NCBI GenBank assembly: GCA_016342715.1
Contig: JAEINW010000019.1
Location: 1 to 44,430, forward strand
Origin: Salinivirgaceae bacterium
GTDB lineage: Bacteria > Bacteroidota > Bacteroidia > Bacteroidales > SZUA-534
Reading direction: 5' to 3'
DNA length: 44,430 nt
Shown here: piece after piece, positions 38,501-44,430 of the stretch
How the letters are laid out: every line of letters begins with the position of its first letter
How positions within the stretch are numbered: the first letter of the stretch is position 1
The notes under the pieces: model-generated
What the model was told of the DNA's origin: nothing
Databases searched by the model: none
What the model saw: only the letters and a program-made list of their open reading frames with translations
Program-made: the position numbers and the translations under genes

Positions 38501-39282
38501 GAAGTAACAAATAAGTAAATGTCATTTGAGTAATAATGATATTTGTTCATAAACATATTATTGGCTTTATCATATTCCCAAACTAAAGGTCCCTCAGCAT
38601 AAAAAAGAATATAATCGTCTGAATTAAACGATCCATCATTTCCTAAATCCATTTTAATAGGAATTTCATTCAAATCGTCGTAATTGTCAAGTGAATTTGA
38701 ATAGGGGAGTTGTTTGCCCCCATAGCTATAAATTCGAATGTTTTCAGGATTTCCAATACCTATATCTTTAATTTTTTGGTAGCTTAATTTATAAACTCCC
38801 GAATTATTAATTTTTATTTTGTACCAATTTCCTGATGCCAGCAATGAGTTTGAACTATATGAAGCTTTTAAGGGTGTTACAGCTTTAGGAGTTTTAGAGA
38901 TAGCAATTGTATACTTAGAAACAATTTCGTATTCATTGGTAACTGGGTTAATTCTAAAGGGCTTAAACCAGTAATTTGCATATTGTTTTTTTCGTTCAGT
39001 CGATGCGTTGAAATTTAATTTTATGTCAGTGGATAAAGAGCTTAAGTCTTTAATATTTGATAATTGTGAAGGCGAAATAGCTTCAAATTCAATAGTTTCA
39101 AATTTAACATTAGTAATTACTGCATTATCATCAACTTCAACTTTATTTGAAACAATTACATCAGCAAGAGTTTTATTTAATTCAACTTCTGATATAATTT
39201 TCTTTGTATCAACAGAGTTTTGACCTTTAATAAACGGGCTGAACAATAAAAAAAGCACCAAAATTAGATAGTATCTATTCAT
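35509..39282 (-). CDS. porU: Type IX secretion sortase PorU
   Basis: A 1257-residue gingipain-family (peptidase C25) protein, the T9SS sortase that cuts the C-terminal sorting domain and links cargo to surface lipopolysaccharide. It has a signal peptide (MNRYYLILVLFLLF...KGQ), beta-rich N-terminal domains and a C25 domain with catalytic His758 (DYVGHGNP) and Cys792 (TASCEVG). Ig-like regions follow, then its own sorting domain at the C-terminus (NPNPVGEQ ... KLMIFR). The ATG at 39282 begins the signal peptide; one at 39303 would add seven residues across the leader. porU next to porV and near gldJ is the order known from Flavobacterium. Confidence 0.93.
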   Translation of the reverse strand: MNRYYLILVLFLLFSPFIKGQNSVDTKKIISEVELNKTLADVIVSNKVEVDDNAVITNVKFETIEFEAISPSQLSNIKDLSSLSTDIKLNFNASTERKKQYANYWFKPFRINPVTNEYEIVSKYTIAISKTPKAVTPLKASYSSNSLLASGNWYKIKINNSGVYKLSYQKIKDIGIGNPENIRIYSYGGKQLPYSNSLDNYDDLNEIPIKMDLGNDGSFNSDDYILFYAEGPLVWEYDKANNMFMNKYHYYSNDIYLFVTSDLGKGLRIAGVDNNNLTPTYSTTSFDSYLCHEIDKYNLIKTGRTWYGEKFRPGENIELNFNFPNLLTEEKIKIRSNVAGHREAGSPLSYFSFIKDNSSIGSINITGVYGNHTYAYEYSKTFEINSSSTNINLNISFKLGNSSTEGYLNYVCLNAREKLALKNGQLLFRDKNSVSENSIAQFTLENSSNPITVWDITNPVYPIEISTTSNSEGVKFKSQSDTLKEFVAFNGSSYLTPTISGSDLGKVENQNLHGIGLYDMIIVTHPKFLTYANELAQIHRDKDGLSVYVATPSVIYNEFSSGTPDISAIRNFMRMLYSRSSNEDDMLKYLLLFGDGSYDNKTASGSNSNYIPTYQSEESLISTTSYVSDDFYGLLDFNEGGATGSLDIGIGRFPVQTAEQAQLMIDKINIYMSPESMGDWKTRICFIGDDADSGRHMLDADEIARDVNTNHPEYNVNKIYLDAYQQISTPAGQRAPDVTTAINEQIEQGAFIIDYVGHGNPRILAHEEILSTNDVKNWNNKNTLPIFVTASCEVGRFDDYEITSFGEWLLLSENGGGIAALTTTRVVYSGQNHDLNTNFFNTVFDPNLRLGDIIRIAKVKTSGTNKRNFSLLGDPALKLAIPANTINISQINNNYNISQNESESQEIDLSPLKIKFVIDTLNALEKANIKGYITDSDDNIVGENGELYISVFDKAKTLSTYGLDNGVINFELQNSILYKGKASITQGFFDFDFIIPKDINYSFGNGKISLYAAIESYEAIGQTSDIIIGGNNENAGIDYYGPDIELFLNDTLFTNGGTANENPILIAHIKDENGINTTGNGFGHNITLLLDNNQDNIFNLNSFYTGDLNKYNQGKINYPLSNITTGDHTLTLKVWDIYNNSSTAEISFTVHDKNEISINNLRNNPNPVGEQTSFIFEHNQANQTFKVKISVFDIMGNEVTTIEQDFYQAGFQSEPIYWNGTSNNGAKLANGVYIYTAVMELENGQKTTKSSKLMIFR

Positions 39283-39300
39283 ATATAAATAATTAAATTG

Positions 39301-39308
39301 CAAAAATA
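39301..39308 (-). promoter_or_regulatory. -7 box TATTTTTG for porU
   Basis: Exact TAnnTTTG match on the minus strand, 18 bases before the ATG at 39282. Confidence 0.45.
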
Positions 39309-39395
39309 TAATTATAAGTTAATCGTTAAAACAATAATGCAAACGTAACATTTTGAATTTATAGTATTTTAAGAATAATTTTTAATCAAAAAAAA

Positions 39396-40349
39396 ATGCG
39401 TAAACTAATTATTAAAACAAGTTTACTTGTATATAGTTTATTTTTTTATCAAAATACTGGTTATTCTCAAGATATAGCCTTTTCACAGCAATTTTCAAAT
39501 TTAGTTGCAATAAACCCTGCATTTTCGGGTACCACTTTGGGAGAAAGAATCAATTTTTATTACAGAAATCAATGGTTGGGAAATCATTCAGGGTTTCAGA
39601 ATTTTGGTTTTACCTATGATTCTTATCTATCAAAATATAATAGTGGCATTGGAGTTTTAGTAAATAATGATATCCAAGGCGCCTATATTGCTCCATCAAT
39701 TGACATTTCGTATTCATATATAATAAAGTTGGATAGAGATTTTTATCTAAGTATGGGTTTGCAAGCGGGAATTAACCAAAAATACCTTTCTACTTCAAAA
39801 CTTGAATTTGAGCAAAATGAATCCATAGCATCGGGATTAAAAAAAACATATCCCGATTTTGTCACAGGAATTATTGGATTATCAAAAAACACCTATTTTG
39901 GGCTTGCCGTTGATCATATTGGAAAGCCTTATACAGGAGTTTTTAGCTCCCAAGATTCAAGATTAAATAGAAAGTATTCACTTTTTGCAGGATATATTTA
40001 TGAGCTAAAAACAAGGCTCATTTCTCAGCATAGATATATTTCGCCAAATGTTTTGGTTCAATTACAGGGCTTGCAACAAAATATAAATTGGGGAATTGCG
40101 TTTCAATATGAGAATTTACTTGGTGGCTTGTGGGTTCGGCATAATTTAGAGCCGCATTTTGAATCTACAATAATTTATCTTGGTTATAAAACAAAATCAT
40201 TTAGGTTTACGTATAGCTATGATGTAAACATTGGAAAACGAACAACAAGAATGATTGGAGCACATGAAATTTCAGTAACCAGATTATTACCCACTCAAAA
40301 AAGCAAGAAAAACTATGCCCATAAATCAATGTCTTTTTTGCTGCAATAG
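39396..40349 (+). CDS. PorP/SprF-family outer-membrane protein
   Basis: A 317-residue beta-barrel with a signal peptide ending GYSQ (about residue 24). The mature N-terminus, DIAFSQQFSNLVAINPAFSGT, is the hallmark of the PorP/SprF family. Members either are part of the T9SS ring or serve one exported filament or adhesin (as SprF does for SprB). Because it is not followed by gldK-gldL-gldM-gldN, it is more likely a paralogue than the core PorP. It sits between porU (divergent) and gldJ. Confidence 0.88.
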   Translation: MRKLIIKTSLLVYSLFFYQNTGYSQDIAFSQQFSNLVAINPAFSGTTLGERINFYYRNQWLGNHSGFQNFGFTYDSYLSKYNSGIGVLVNNDIQGAYIAPSIDISYSYIIKLDRDFYLSMGLQAGINQKYLSTSKLEFEQNESIASGLKKTYPDFVTGIIGLSKNTYFGLAVDHIGKPYTGVFSSQDSRLNRKYSLFAGYIYELKTRLISQHRYISPNVLVQLQGLQQNINWGIAFQYENLLGGLWVRHNLEPHFESTIIYLGYKTKSFRFTYSYDVNIGKRTTRMIGAHEISVTRLLPTQKSKKNYAHKSMSFLLQ

Positions 40350-40372
40350 TGATGTTAATTGAAGTTTTTAAT

Positions 40373-40380
40373 TATATTTG
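40373..40380 (+). promoter_or_regulatory. -7 box TATATTTG for gldJ
   Basis: Exact TAnnTTTG match 34 bases before the ATG at 40415. It argues against start codons at 40349 (upstream of the box) and for 40415. Confidence 0.55.
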
Positions 40381-40414
40381 TAATAATAACATAATGCATA
40401 AAAAATATAATATT

Positions 40415-41905
40415 ATGAAAGTGAAAGCATTAAGCATTTCTTCCTGTTGCGCTGTTGCGCTTTTACTCAGTTCTTGTTTAGGAGGAGGTAGTGGTAACTC
40501 ATCAACAACTGGTTGGGATTATAATAATCCTGATTTTGGTGGGTTTGAATATTATGGAGATTTCTACGAGCAAGAAACAGGACCAGGTTTAGTATTTGTT
40601 GAAGGTGGTTCTTTTACAATGGGTCGAGTTGAGCAAGATGTTGTATACGATTGGAACAATATACCAAGAACAGTTACTGTTTCTTCATTTTATATGGATG
40701 AGACTGAAGTTAGAAACATTGATTACCGCGAGTATTTATATTGGATAAGTAGAGTTTTTATTGATTATCCTGAAGTTTACAGAAAGGCATTACCCGATTC
40801 ATTAGTTTGGAGAAGAAAGCTTGCATATAATGAGCCTTTAGTTGAATATTATTTCAGACATCCAGCATATGCTGAATATCCAGTGGTTGGTGTAAACTGG
40901 CTTCAAGCAAACGATTTTTGTGCTTGGAGAACAGATAGAGTTAATGAATTATTTTTAATCGAAAAAGGTATTTTATTACCAGATCCAAATCAGCAAGGAG
41001 ATCAAAACTTTAATACACAAGCATATTTGGCTCATCAGTACGAAGGAGCAGTTGGTCAGGAATTAGAAGATCTAGATCCAAATAAAGATTATAGAAAAGT
41101 ACGTATGGAAGATGGAATATTACTTCCAAAATATAGACTTCCATCAGAAGCTGAATGGGAATATGCAGCTTTAGCTTTAGTTGGAACATCGGTTGATGAG
41201 CGAGTTTACGAAAGAAGAATTTATCCTTGGAATGGTGATGGTTTAAGAAATCCGAATCAAGCTGATAGAGGTAAAATTATGGCCAATAATATTAGAGCAA
41301 GAGGTGATATGATGGGTGTTGCTGGAGCATTAAATGACGATGCTGATATTACCGCTCCAGTTAAATCGTATTGGCCCAATGATTACGGTTTATACAATAT
41401 GGCAGGTAATGTTAATGAGTGGGTATTAGATGTTTATCGTCCACTTACCTCACAAGATGTTGATGAATTTAGACCTTTTAGAGGTAATGTTTTTAAAACC
41501 TTAGTGAAGGATGAAGAAGGAAATATTGCTGAAAAAGACAGTCTAGGTAGATTAAAATATAGAGAAATAACAGAGGAAGAAGCAATTGATAGAAGAAATT
41601 ACCAAAAATCCGATAACATTAATTATCAGGATGGTGATTTTGCTTCAAGTCTTGATTATAGTAATGAAGATGCAAGTCGCGGTAGAGGTTCAAATAGAAT
41701 GTATAATACAGGGAAAGAAAGAAATGATCGATTTATGACCTCACTTGTTAGCGATCATGCTAGAGTTTATAAAGGTGGTTCATGGAGAGATAGAACTTAT
41801 TGGTTAGGAGCTGGGACAAGAAGATATCTTGATGAGGATTTGAGTAAAGATGACTTAGGTTTTAGATGTGCCATGACTCGTGTTGGTGGATCGCAAGGAA
41901 ATTAA
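40415..41905 (+). CDS. gldJ: Gliding/T9SS lipoprotein GldJ
   Basis: A 496-residue outer-membrane lipoprotein with lipobox LSSC (Cys21) and a formylglycine-generating-enzyme (SUMF1) fold. Fold segments are FVEGGSFTMG, PVVGVNWLQANDFCAW, YRLPSEAEWEYAA, NVNEWVLDVY and KGGSWRDRTYW ... LGFRCAMT. GldJ stabilises GldK and is needed for T9SS function and gliding in Flavobacterium. Its place directly before murF is the conserved one. In-frame ATGs at 40349 and 40394 would put extra residues before the signal peptide. Confidence 0.92.
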   Translation: MKVKALSISSCCAVALLLSSCLGGGSGNSSTTGWDYNNPDFGGFEYYGDFYEQETGPGLVFVEGGSFTMGRVEQDVVYDWNNIPRTVTVSSFYMDETEVRNIDYREYLYWISRVFIDYPEVYRKALPDSLVWRRKLAYNEPLVEYYFRHPAYAEYPVVGVNWLQANDFCAWRTDRVNELFLIEKGILLPDPNQQGDQNFNTQAYLAHQYEGAVGQELEDLDPNKDYRKVRMEDGILLPKYRLPSEAEWEYAALALVGTSVDERVYERRIYPWNGDGLRNPNQADRGKIMANNIRARGDMMGVAGALNDDADITAPVKSYWPNDYGLYNMAGNVNEWVLDVYRPLTSQDVDEFRPFRGNVFKTLVKDEEGNIAEKDSLGRLKYREITEEEAIDRRNYQKSDNINYQDGDFASSLDYSNEDASRGRGSNRMYNTGKERNDRFMTSLVSDHARVYKGGSWRDRTYWLGAGTRRYLDEDLSKDDLGFRCAMTRVGGSQGN

Positions 41906-41925
41906 AGAAAATAAATTTATATTTT

Positions 41926-41950
41926 AAGGCTCCTTTTTGGAGCCTTTTTT
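41926..41950 (+). terminator. Intrinsic terminator after gldJ
   Basis: AAGGCTCC pairs perfectly with GGAGCCTT over TTTTT, followed by TTTT. Confidence 0.9.
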
Positions 41951-41967
41951 AATAACAAGAGATATTT

Positions 41968-43290
41968 ATGAACACTCCTGATTTATATGAAATATATTTA
42001 GTTCATCCAAAAATTTGCATTGATAGTAGGCTGGTGTCAAAAGATGCCATTTTTTTTGCTTTAAGGGGACCAAATTTTAACGGGAATGTTTATGCCGAAA
42101 AAGCCTTAGAAACTTGCAGTTATGCCGTGGTTGACGATGAATCAGTTGTTAAAAGCGATAAATATATTTTAGTTGAAAACGTTTTAGATAAACTTCAAAA
42201 ACTTGCCAAATACCATAGAAAACGTTTGGGTATTCCAGTGTTAGCAATAACCGGAACAAATGGAAAAACAACTACGAAAGAATTAGTAACAAGGGTATTA
42301 TCAAAAAAATACAAAACAGCATCAACAAAAGGGAATTTTAACAATCATATTGGAGTGCCATTAACACTGCTGGAAATTACAAAAGAACATGAATTTGCTG
42401 TGATTGAAATGGGAGCAAATCATCAAGGTGAAATCTCCTTATTATGTAAACTTGCAGCACCTGATTTTGGACTAATTACTAATGTTGGGAAAGCTCATTT
42501 AGAAGGATTTGGATCTTTTGAAGGTGTGAAAAAAGCTAAAAGTGAATTATATAGATACTTATATGAAAACGATGGTACCGCTTTTATTAATTACGATAAT
42601 GAACTTTTAGAAGATTTAAATCCTCCACATAGTGCTATTTATTATGGAACAAGAGGTTTTACTCATTGTCAGGGACGTATTGAATCCAATGGAGTCTTTC
42701 TAAAATTTAGATGGGTTTCTTCAGATGACGATAATATTTCAAATGAAATTGAATGGAAAAAGGATGGTAAATTAATTACAACTAAATTAATTGGAGAATA
42801 TAATTTTGAGAATGCATTGGCAGCTGTTTGTATAGGCAAAAAATTTAATATTAGTGAAAGACGAATTAAACAAGCAATTGAATCATACACACCACAAAAC
42901 AACAGAAGTCAGTTTACTGAGACTTCAAAAAATAGAATTATTATTGACAGTTATAATGCCAATCCGACAAGCATGAAGGCTTCATTGGAAAATTTTACAA
43001 AATTGACGGCAACTAATAAAATAGTGATTCTTGGTGATATGTTTGAGTTGGGCGCTGCTGCTATAAGGGAACATGGTGTGGTTATGGCGCTTTTAGAAGA
43101 GTATGAAATTGAAAATGCCATTTTAATAGGATCGCTGTTTAAAAACTATAGTGAAGTAGGTAATTTTAATTTCTTTTCAAATACGGAGGAGGCAGCAAAT
43201 TATTTAGAAAAAATTGATTTGAAAGATCATTTGGTTCTATTAAAAGGTTCCAGAGCAATGAAACTAGAAGAAATTATTAGCTATTTATAA
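41968..43290 (+). CDS. murF: UDP-MurNAc-tripeptide-D-alanyl-D-alanine ligase
   Basis: A 440-residue ATP-dependent ligase that adds D-Ala-D-Ala to UDP-MurNAc-tripeptide, the last cytoplasmic step of peptidoglycan precursor synthesis. The Mur-ligase P-loop GTNGKTT is at about residues 96-102. It is followed by GNFNNHIGVPLTLL, EMGANHQGEI, NVGKAHLEGFG and the C-terminal domain DSYNANPTSM ... ILGDMFELG. It begins 17 bases after the gldJ terminator. Confidence 0.96.
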   Translation: MNTPDLYEIYLVHPKICIDSRLVSKDAIFFALRGPNFNGNVYAEKALETCSYAVVDDESVVKSDKYILVENVLDKLQKLAKYHRKRLGIPVLAITGTNGKTTTKELVTRVLSKKYKTASTKGNFNNHIGVPLTLLEITKEHEFAVIEMGANHQGEISLLCKLAAPDFGLITNVGKAHLEGFGSFEGVKKAKSELYRYLYENDGTAFINYDNELLEDLNPPHSAIYYGTRGFTHCQGRIESNGVFLKFRWVSSDDDNISNEIEWKKDGKLITTKLIGEYNFENALAAVCIGKKFNISERRIKQAIESYTPQNNRSQFTETSKNRIIIDSYNANPTSMKASLENFTKLTATNKIVILGDMFELGAAAIREHGVVMALLEEYEIENAILIGSLFKNYSEVGNFNFFSNTEEAANYLEKIDLKDHLVLLKGSRAMKLEEIISYL

Positions 43291-43297
43291 AAAGAAA

Positions 43298-43315
43298 CGG
43301 GAGTTTTACCTCCCG
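43298..43315 (+). other. Hairpin after murF
   Basis: CGGGAG pairs with CTCCCG over a six-base loop; the tail CATGTTATT is not a T-run. It is a weak terminator candidate. Confidence 0.45.
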
Positions 43316-43320
43316 CATGT

Positions 43321-43602
43321 TATTAACCCTTAAAACCATGACGACAGAAACTGTCGATATTCAAAATTAACATTTCTTAAACAATCTCCAAAACGATCGA
43401 TCATAAAAATTTGCTTATTGTTACTGTTTTTTTTATTAAGCACTTAATTATTAAGGCTTAATGCGCAGATAAACAGATAAATAGTTGTTTCAATTAAGCC
43501 AAATTCAAATTAAAATATTTTTTATTGTAAGTTGGCTTTTATTACAAATAATATAAATATGTAGGTAATAGTATTATGAAAATATTAAGCTGTACGAAAT
43601 AT
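43321..43602 (+). other. Gene-free, structure-rich intergenic stretch
   Basis: No protein-coding gene is seen here. There is a perfect hairpin CGACAG-AAA-CTGTCG (43342-43356). Segment ATTAAGCC (43493-43500) can pair either with GGCTTAAT upstream (43455-43462) or, as AAGCCAA, with TTGGCTT downstream (about 43534-43540). These mutually exclusive folds could belong to an RNA, but the AT-rich background makes chance pairing easy. Confidence 0.3.
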
Positions 43603-43633
43603 GTTGTAAATGATTAAGATTTAACTATTTTTG
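43603..43633 (+). promoter_or_regulatory. Promoter of the short leader transcript before aspartate kinase
   Basis: GTTG at 43603-43606, a spacer of exactly 19 bases, then TATTTTTG at 43626-43633. The spacing and -7 box match the Bacteroidota consensus. Confidence 0.6.
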
Positions 43634-43642
43634 GGAATAATT

Positions 43643-43738
43643 ATGAGAAATATATCAGGAAATAGTCAACTTTTATTTATAAAACAGACAATAATGTCTG
43701 TAAATAAGAAAGTTATGGCTAATAGCAATCCTGATTGA
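43643..43738 (+). CDS. 31-codon ORF, possible leader peptide
   Basis: ATG at 43643 and TGA at 43736-43738 enclose 31 codons (begins MRNISGNSQLL, ends MANSNPD). It starts 10 bases after a good -7 box and is followed 28 bases later by an intrinsic terminator just before the aspartate kinase gene. The layout is that of a leader peptide, or of a free-standing small-protein gene. The peptide is not clearly enriched in lysine, threonine or methionine beyond what an AT-rich genome gives. Chance ORF is possible. Confidence 0.4.
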   Translation: MRNISGNSQLLFIKQTIMSVNKKVMANSNPD

Positions 43739-43766
43739 TATTGAATTTATTATAATTTTAAATATG

Positions 43767-43802
43767 AAGGTCAGGACTTAAAGGTTCTGACCTTTCTTTT
43801 TT
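43767..43802 (+). terminator. Intrinsic terminator/attenuator before aspartate kinase
   Basis: AAGGTCAGGA (43767-43776) pairs with TTCTGACCTT (43785-43794), 10 bp with one G-T, then TCTTTTTT. It lies 24 bases before the kinase start. TCAGGA of its 5' arm can also pair with TCCTGA at 43729-43734, which in turn can pair with ATCAGGA at 43654-43660. Confidence 0.82.
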
Positions 43803-43826
43803 GTATTAACTGTAAAAACTAATATT

Positions 43827-44363
43827 GTGCAAGTATTTAAATTTGGTGGTACATCGGTAGGTTCAGTAGCAAGAATTAAAGAAGTTGCTGAATTGATTAA
43901 AAGTGGAGATAAAAAAATTGTAATTCTTTCGGCAATGTCGGGCACAACGAATGCTTTGGTTGAAATTGCTGAGTATTTGTATAAAAAGAACAATGAAGGT
44001 GCCAATGAAAAAATTAATCATTTAGAAACAAAATACAATTCGGTGCTAGATGAATTATTTTCTTCGGAAAGGTATTTGACTTTTGGAAAAGAGTTAATAA
44101 AAAACCATTTTGAACATTTACGCTCTTTTACTCGTGACATGTTTACCCAATATGAAGAAAAAGAGGTGTTGGCTCAAGGTGAATTAATTTCAACAGCTTT
44201 GCTTCATTATTATCTTCTTGAAAAAGGGCTTAAGTCGGAATTATTATCGGCATTAAATTTTATGAGAATTGATAAGGCAGGCGAGCCTGATGAATTCTAT
44301 ATAAAAGAAAATCTGAAAAGAGAATTAAGTAACTTGAAGGATGTCCATTTGATTATAACCTAA
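43827..44363 (+). pseudogene. Aspartate kinase, truncated by an insertion
   Basis: The first 178 residues of an aspartate kinase, the enzyme that commits aspartate to lysine/DAP, threonine, methionine and isoleucine synthesis. The ATP-site motif KFGGTSVGS is at residues 5-13, and LSAMSGTTNALVEIAEYLYKKN and LAQGELISTALL are typical. Family members have about 440 or more residues. Here the reading frame stops right after LIIT, where QGF is normally expected, so the rest of the catalytic domain and the ACT domains are missing. The stop TAA is inside ACCTAAATTGAGC, the same sequence as the inverted end of the element at 10604. Start is GTG at 43827. Confidence 0.85.
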
Positions 44364-44430
44364 ATTGAGCGATTCATAAAATCAGGTGGTCATTTAGTTT
44401 CACCATGAGTTTTTTTTATGCCATATATTG
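44358..44430. mobile_element. Left end of an insertion sequence (runs off the window)
   Basis: ACCTAAATTGAGCGATT at 44358-44374 matches the left end of the 10604-10768 element at 16 of 17 positions and its right end at 15 of 17. It begins exactly where the aspartate kinase reading frame breaks. The remaining bases show no coding start yet. Ends beginning CC with 4-5-bp target duplications would suit the IS1380 family, but no transposase is visible, so the family is not assigned. Confidence 0.6.

Noticed and set aside
40349-40414. Longer gldJ start overlapping the porP/sprF stop
   Set aside because: A -7 promoter box lies inside the extension and the lipoprotein signal peptide begins at 40415.
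43321-43826. Lysine riboswitch before aspartate kinase
   Set aside because: I could not find its conserved junction motifs; only a simple terminator with short alternative pairings is visible.
1-44430. CRISPR array or defence island
   Set aside because: No regularly spaced repeats, cas, restriction or toxin-antitoxin genes were seen.

Overview
The window is AT-rich chromosomal DNA from a member of the Bacteroidota, probably class Bacteroidia. Four things point there. The type IX secretion / gliding genes porT, porU, porV, a porP/sprF-family gene and gldJ are present. The menaquinone gene menG sits beside porT. Many genes are preceded by the Bacteroidota -7 box TAnnTTTG, some with a -33 TTTG-like box about 19 bases upstream. 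Most start codons lack a Shine-Dalgarno sequence. No genus can be named from sequence alone.

Layout. 1-451 holds no gene, but it has palindromes and a 191-bp element with imperfect terminal inverted repeats. 452-10603 carries a polytopic membrane protein (-), menG-porT-FAD oxidoreductase (+), an rRNA methyltransferase (-) divergent from the Omp85 lipoprotein tamL (+), a Na+-dependent NSS transporter and a membrane-anchored helix-hairpin-helix protein. At 10604-10768 lies a small element with inverted ends, between convergent genes. After a MATE exporter (-) comes a small membrane-protein gene that appears frameshifted. 12544-14117 is rpsU-xerC-hpf. 14223-27265 is the classic translation/transcription block: tRNA-Thr, -Tyr, -Gly, -Thr, tuf, tRNA-Trp, secE, nusG, rplK, rplA, rplJ, rplL, rpoB, rpoC. 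27315-33349 has a DUF3467 gene, a lipoprotein, a T9SS cargo protein, a lone urocanate hydratase and a small lipoprotein. 33346-41905 has a thioredoxin-like gene, ispF and the porV-porU / porP-gldJ secretion block. murF follows.

How the genes work together. porT, porU, porV and gldJ encode parts of the T9SS, the machine that would export and anchor the cargo protein at 28829-30760. PorU itself also carries the C-terminal sorting domain. rpsU and hpf share an operon, and hpf alone has a textbook Shine-Dalgarno sequence; this matters because bS21, the rpsU product, is known to control anti-SD access in this phylum.

The right edge is the most unusual part. A promoter, a 31-codon ORF and a terminator with alternative pairings precede an aspartate kinase gene. 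That gene is cut after about 178 codons by sequence matching the inverted ends of the 10604-10768 element, so an insertion sequence probably enters at the window edge. I saw no CRISPR array, prophage, integron or complete transposase.
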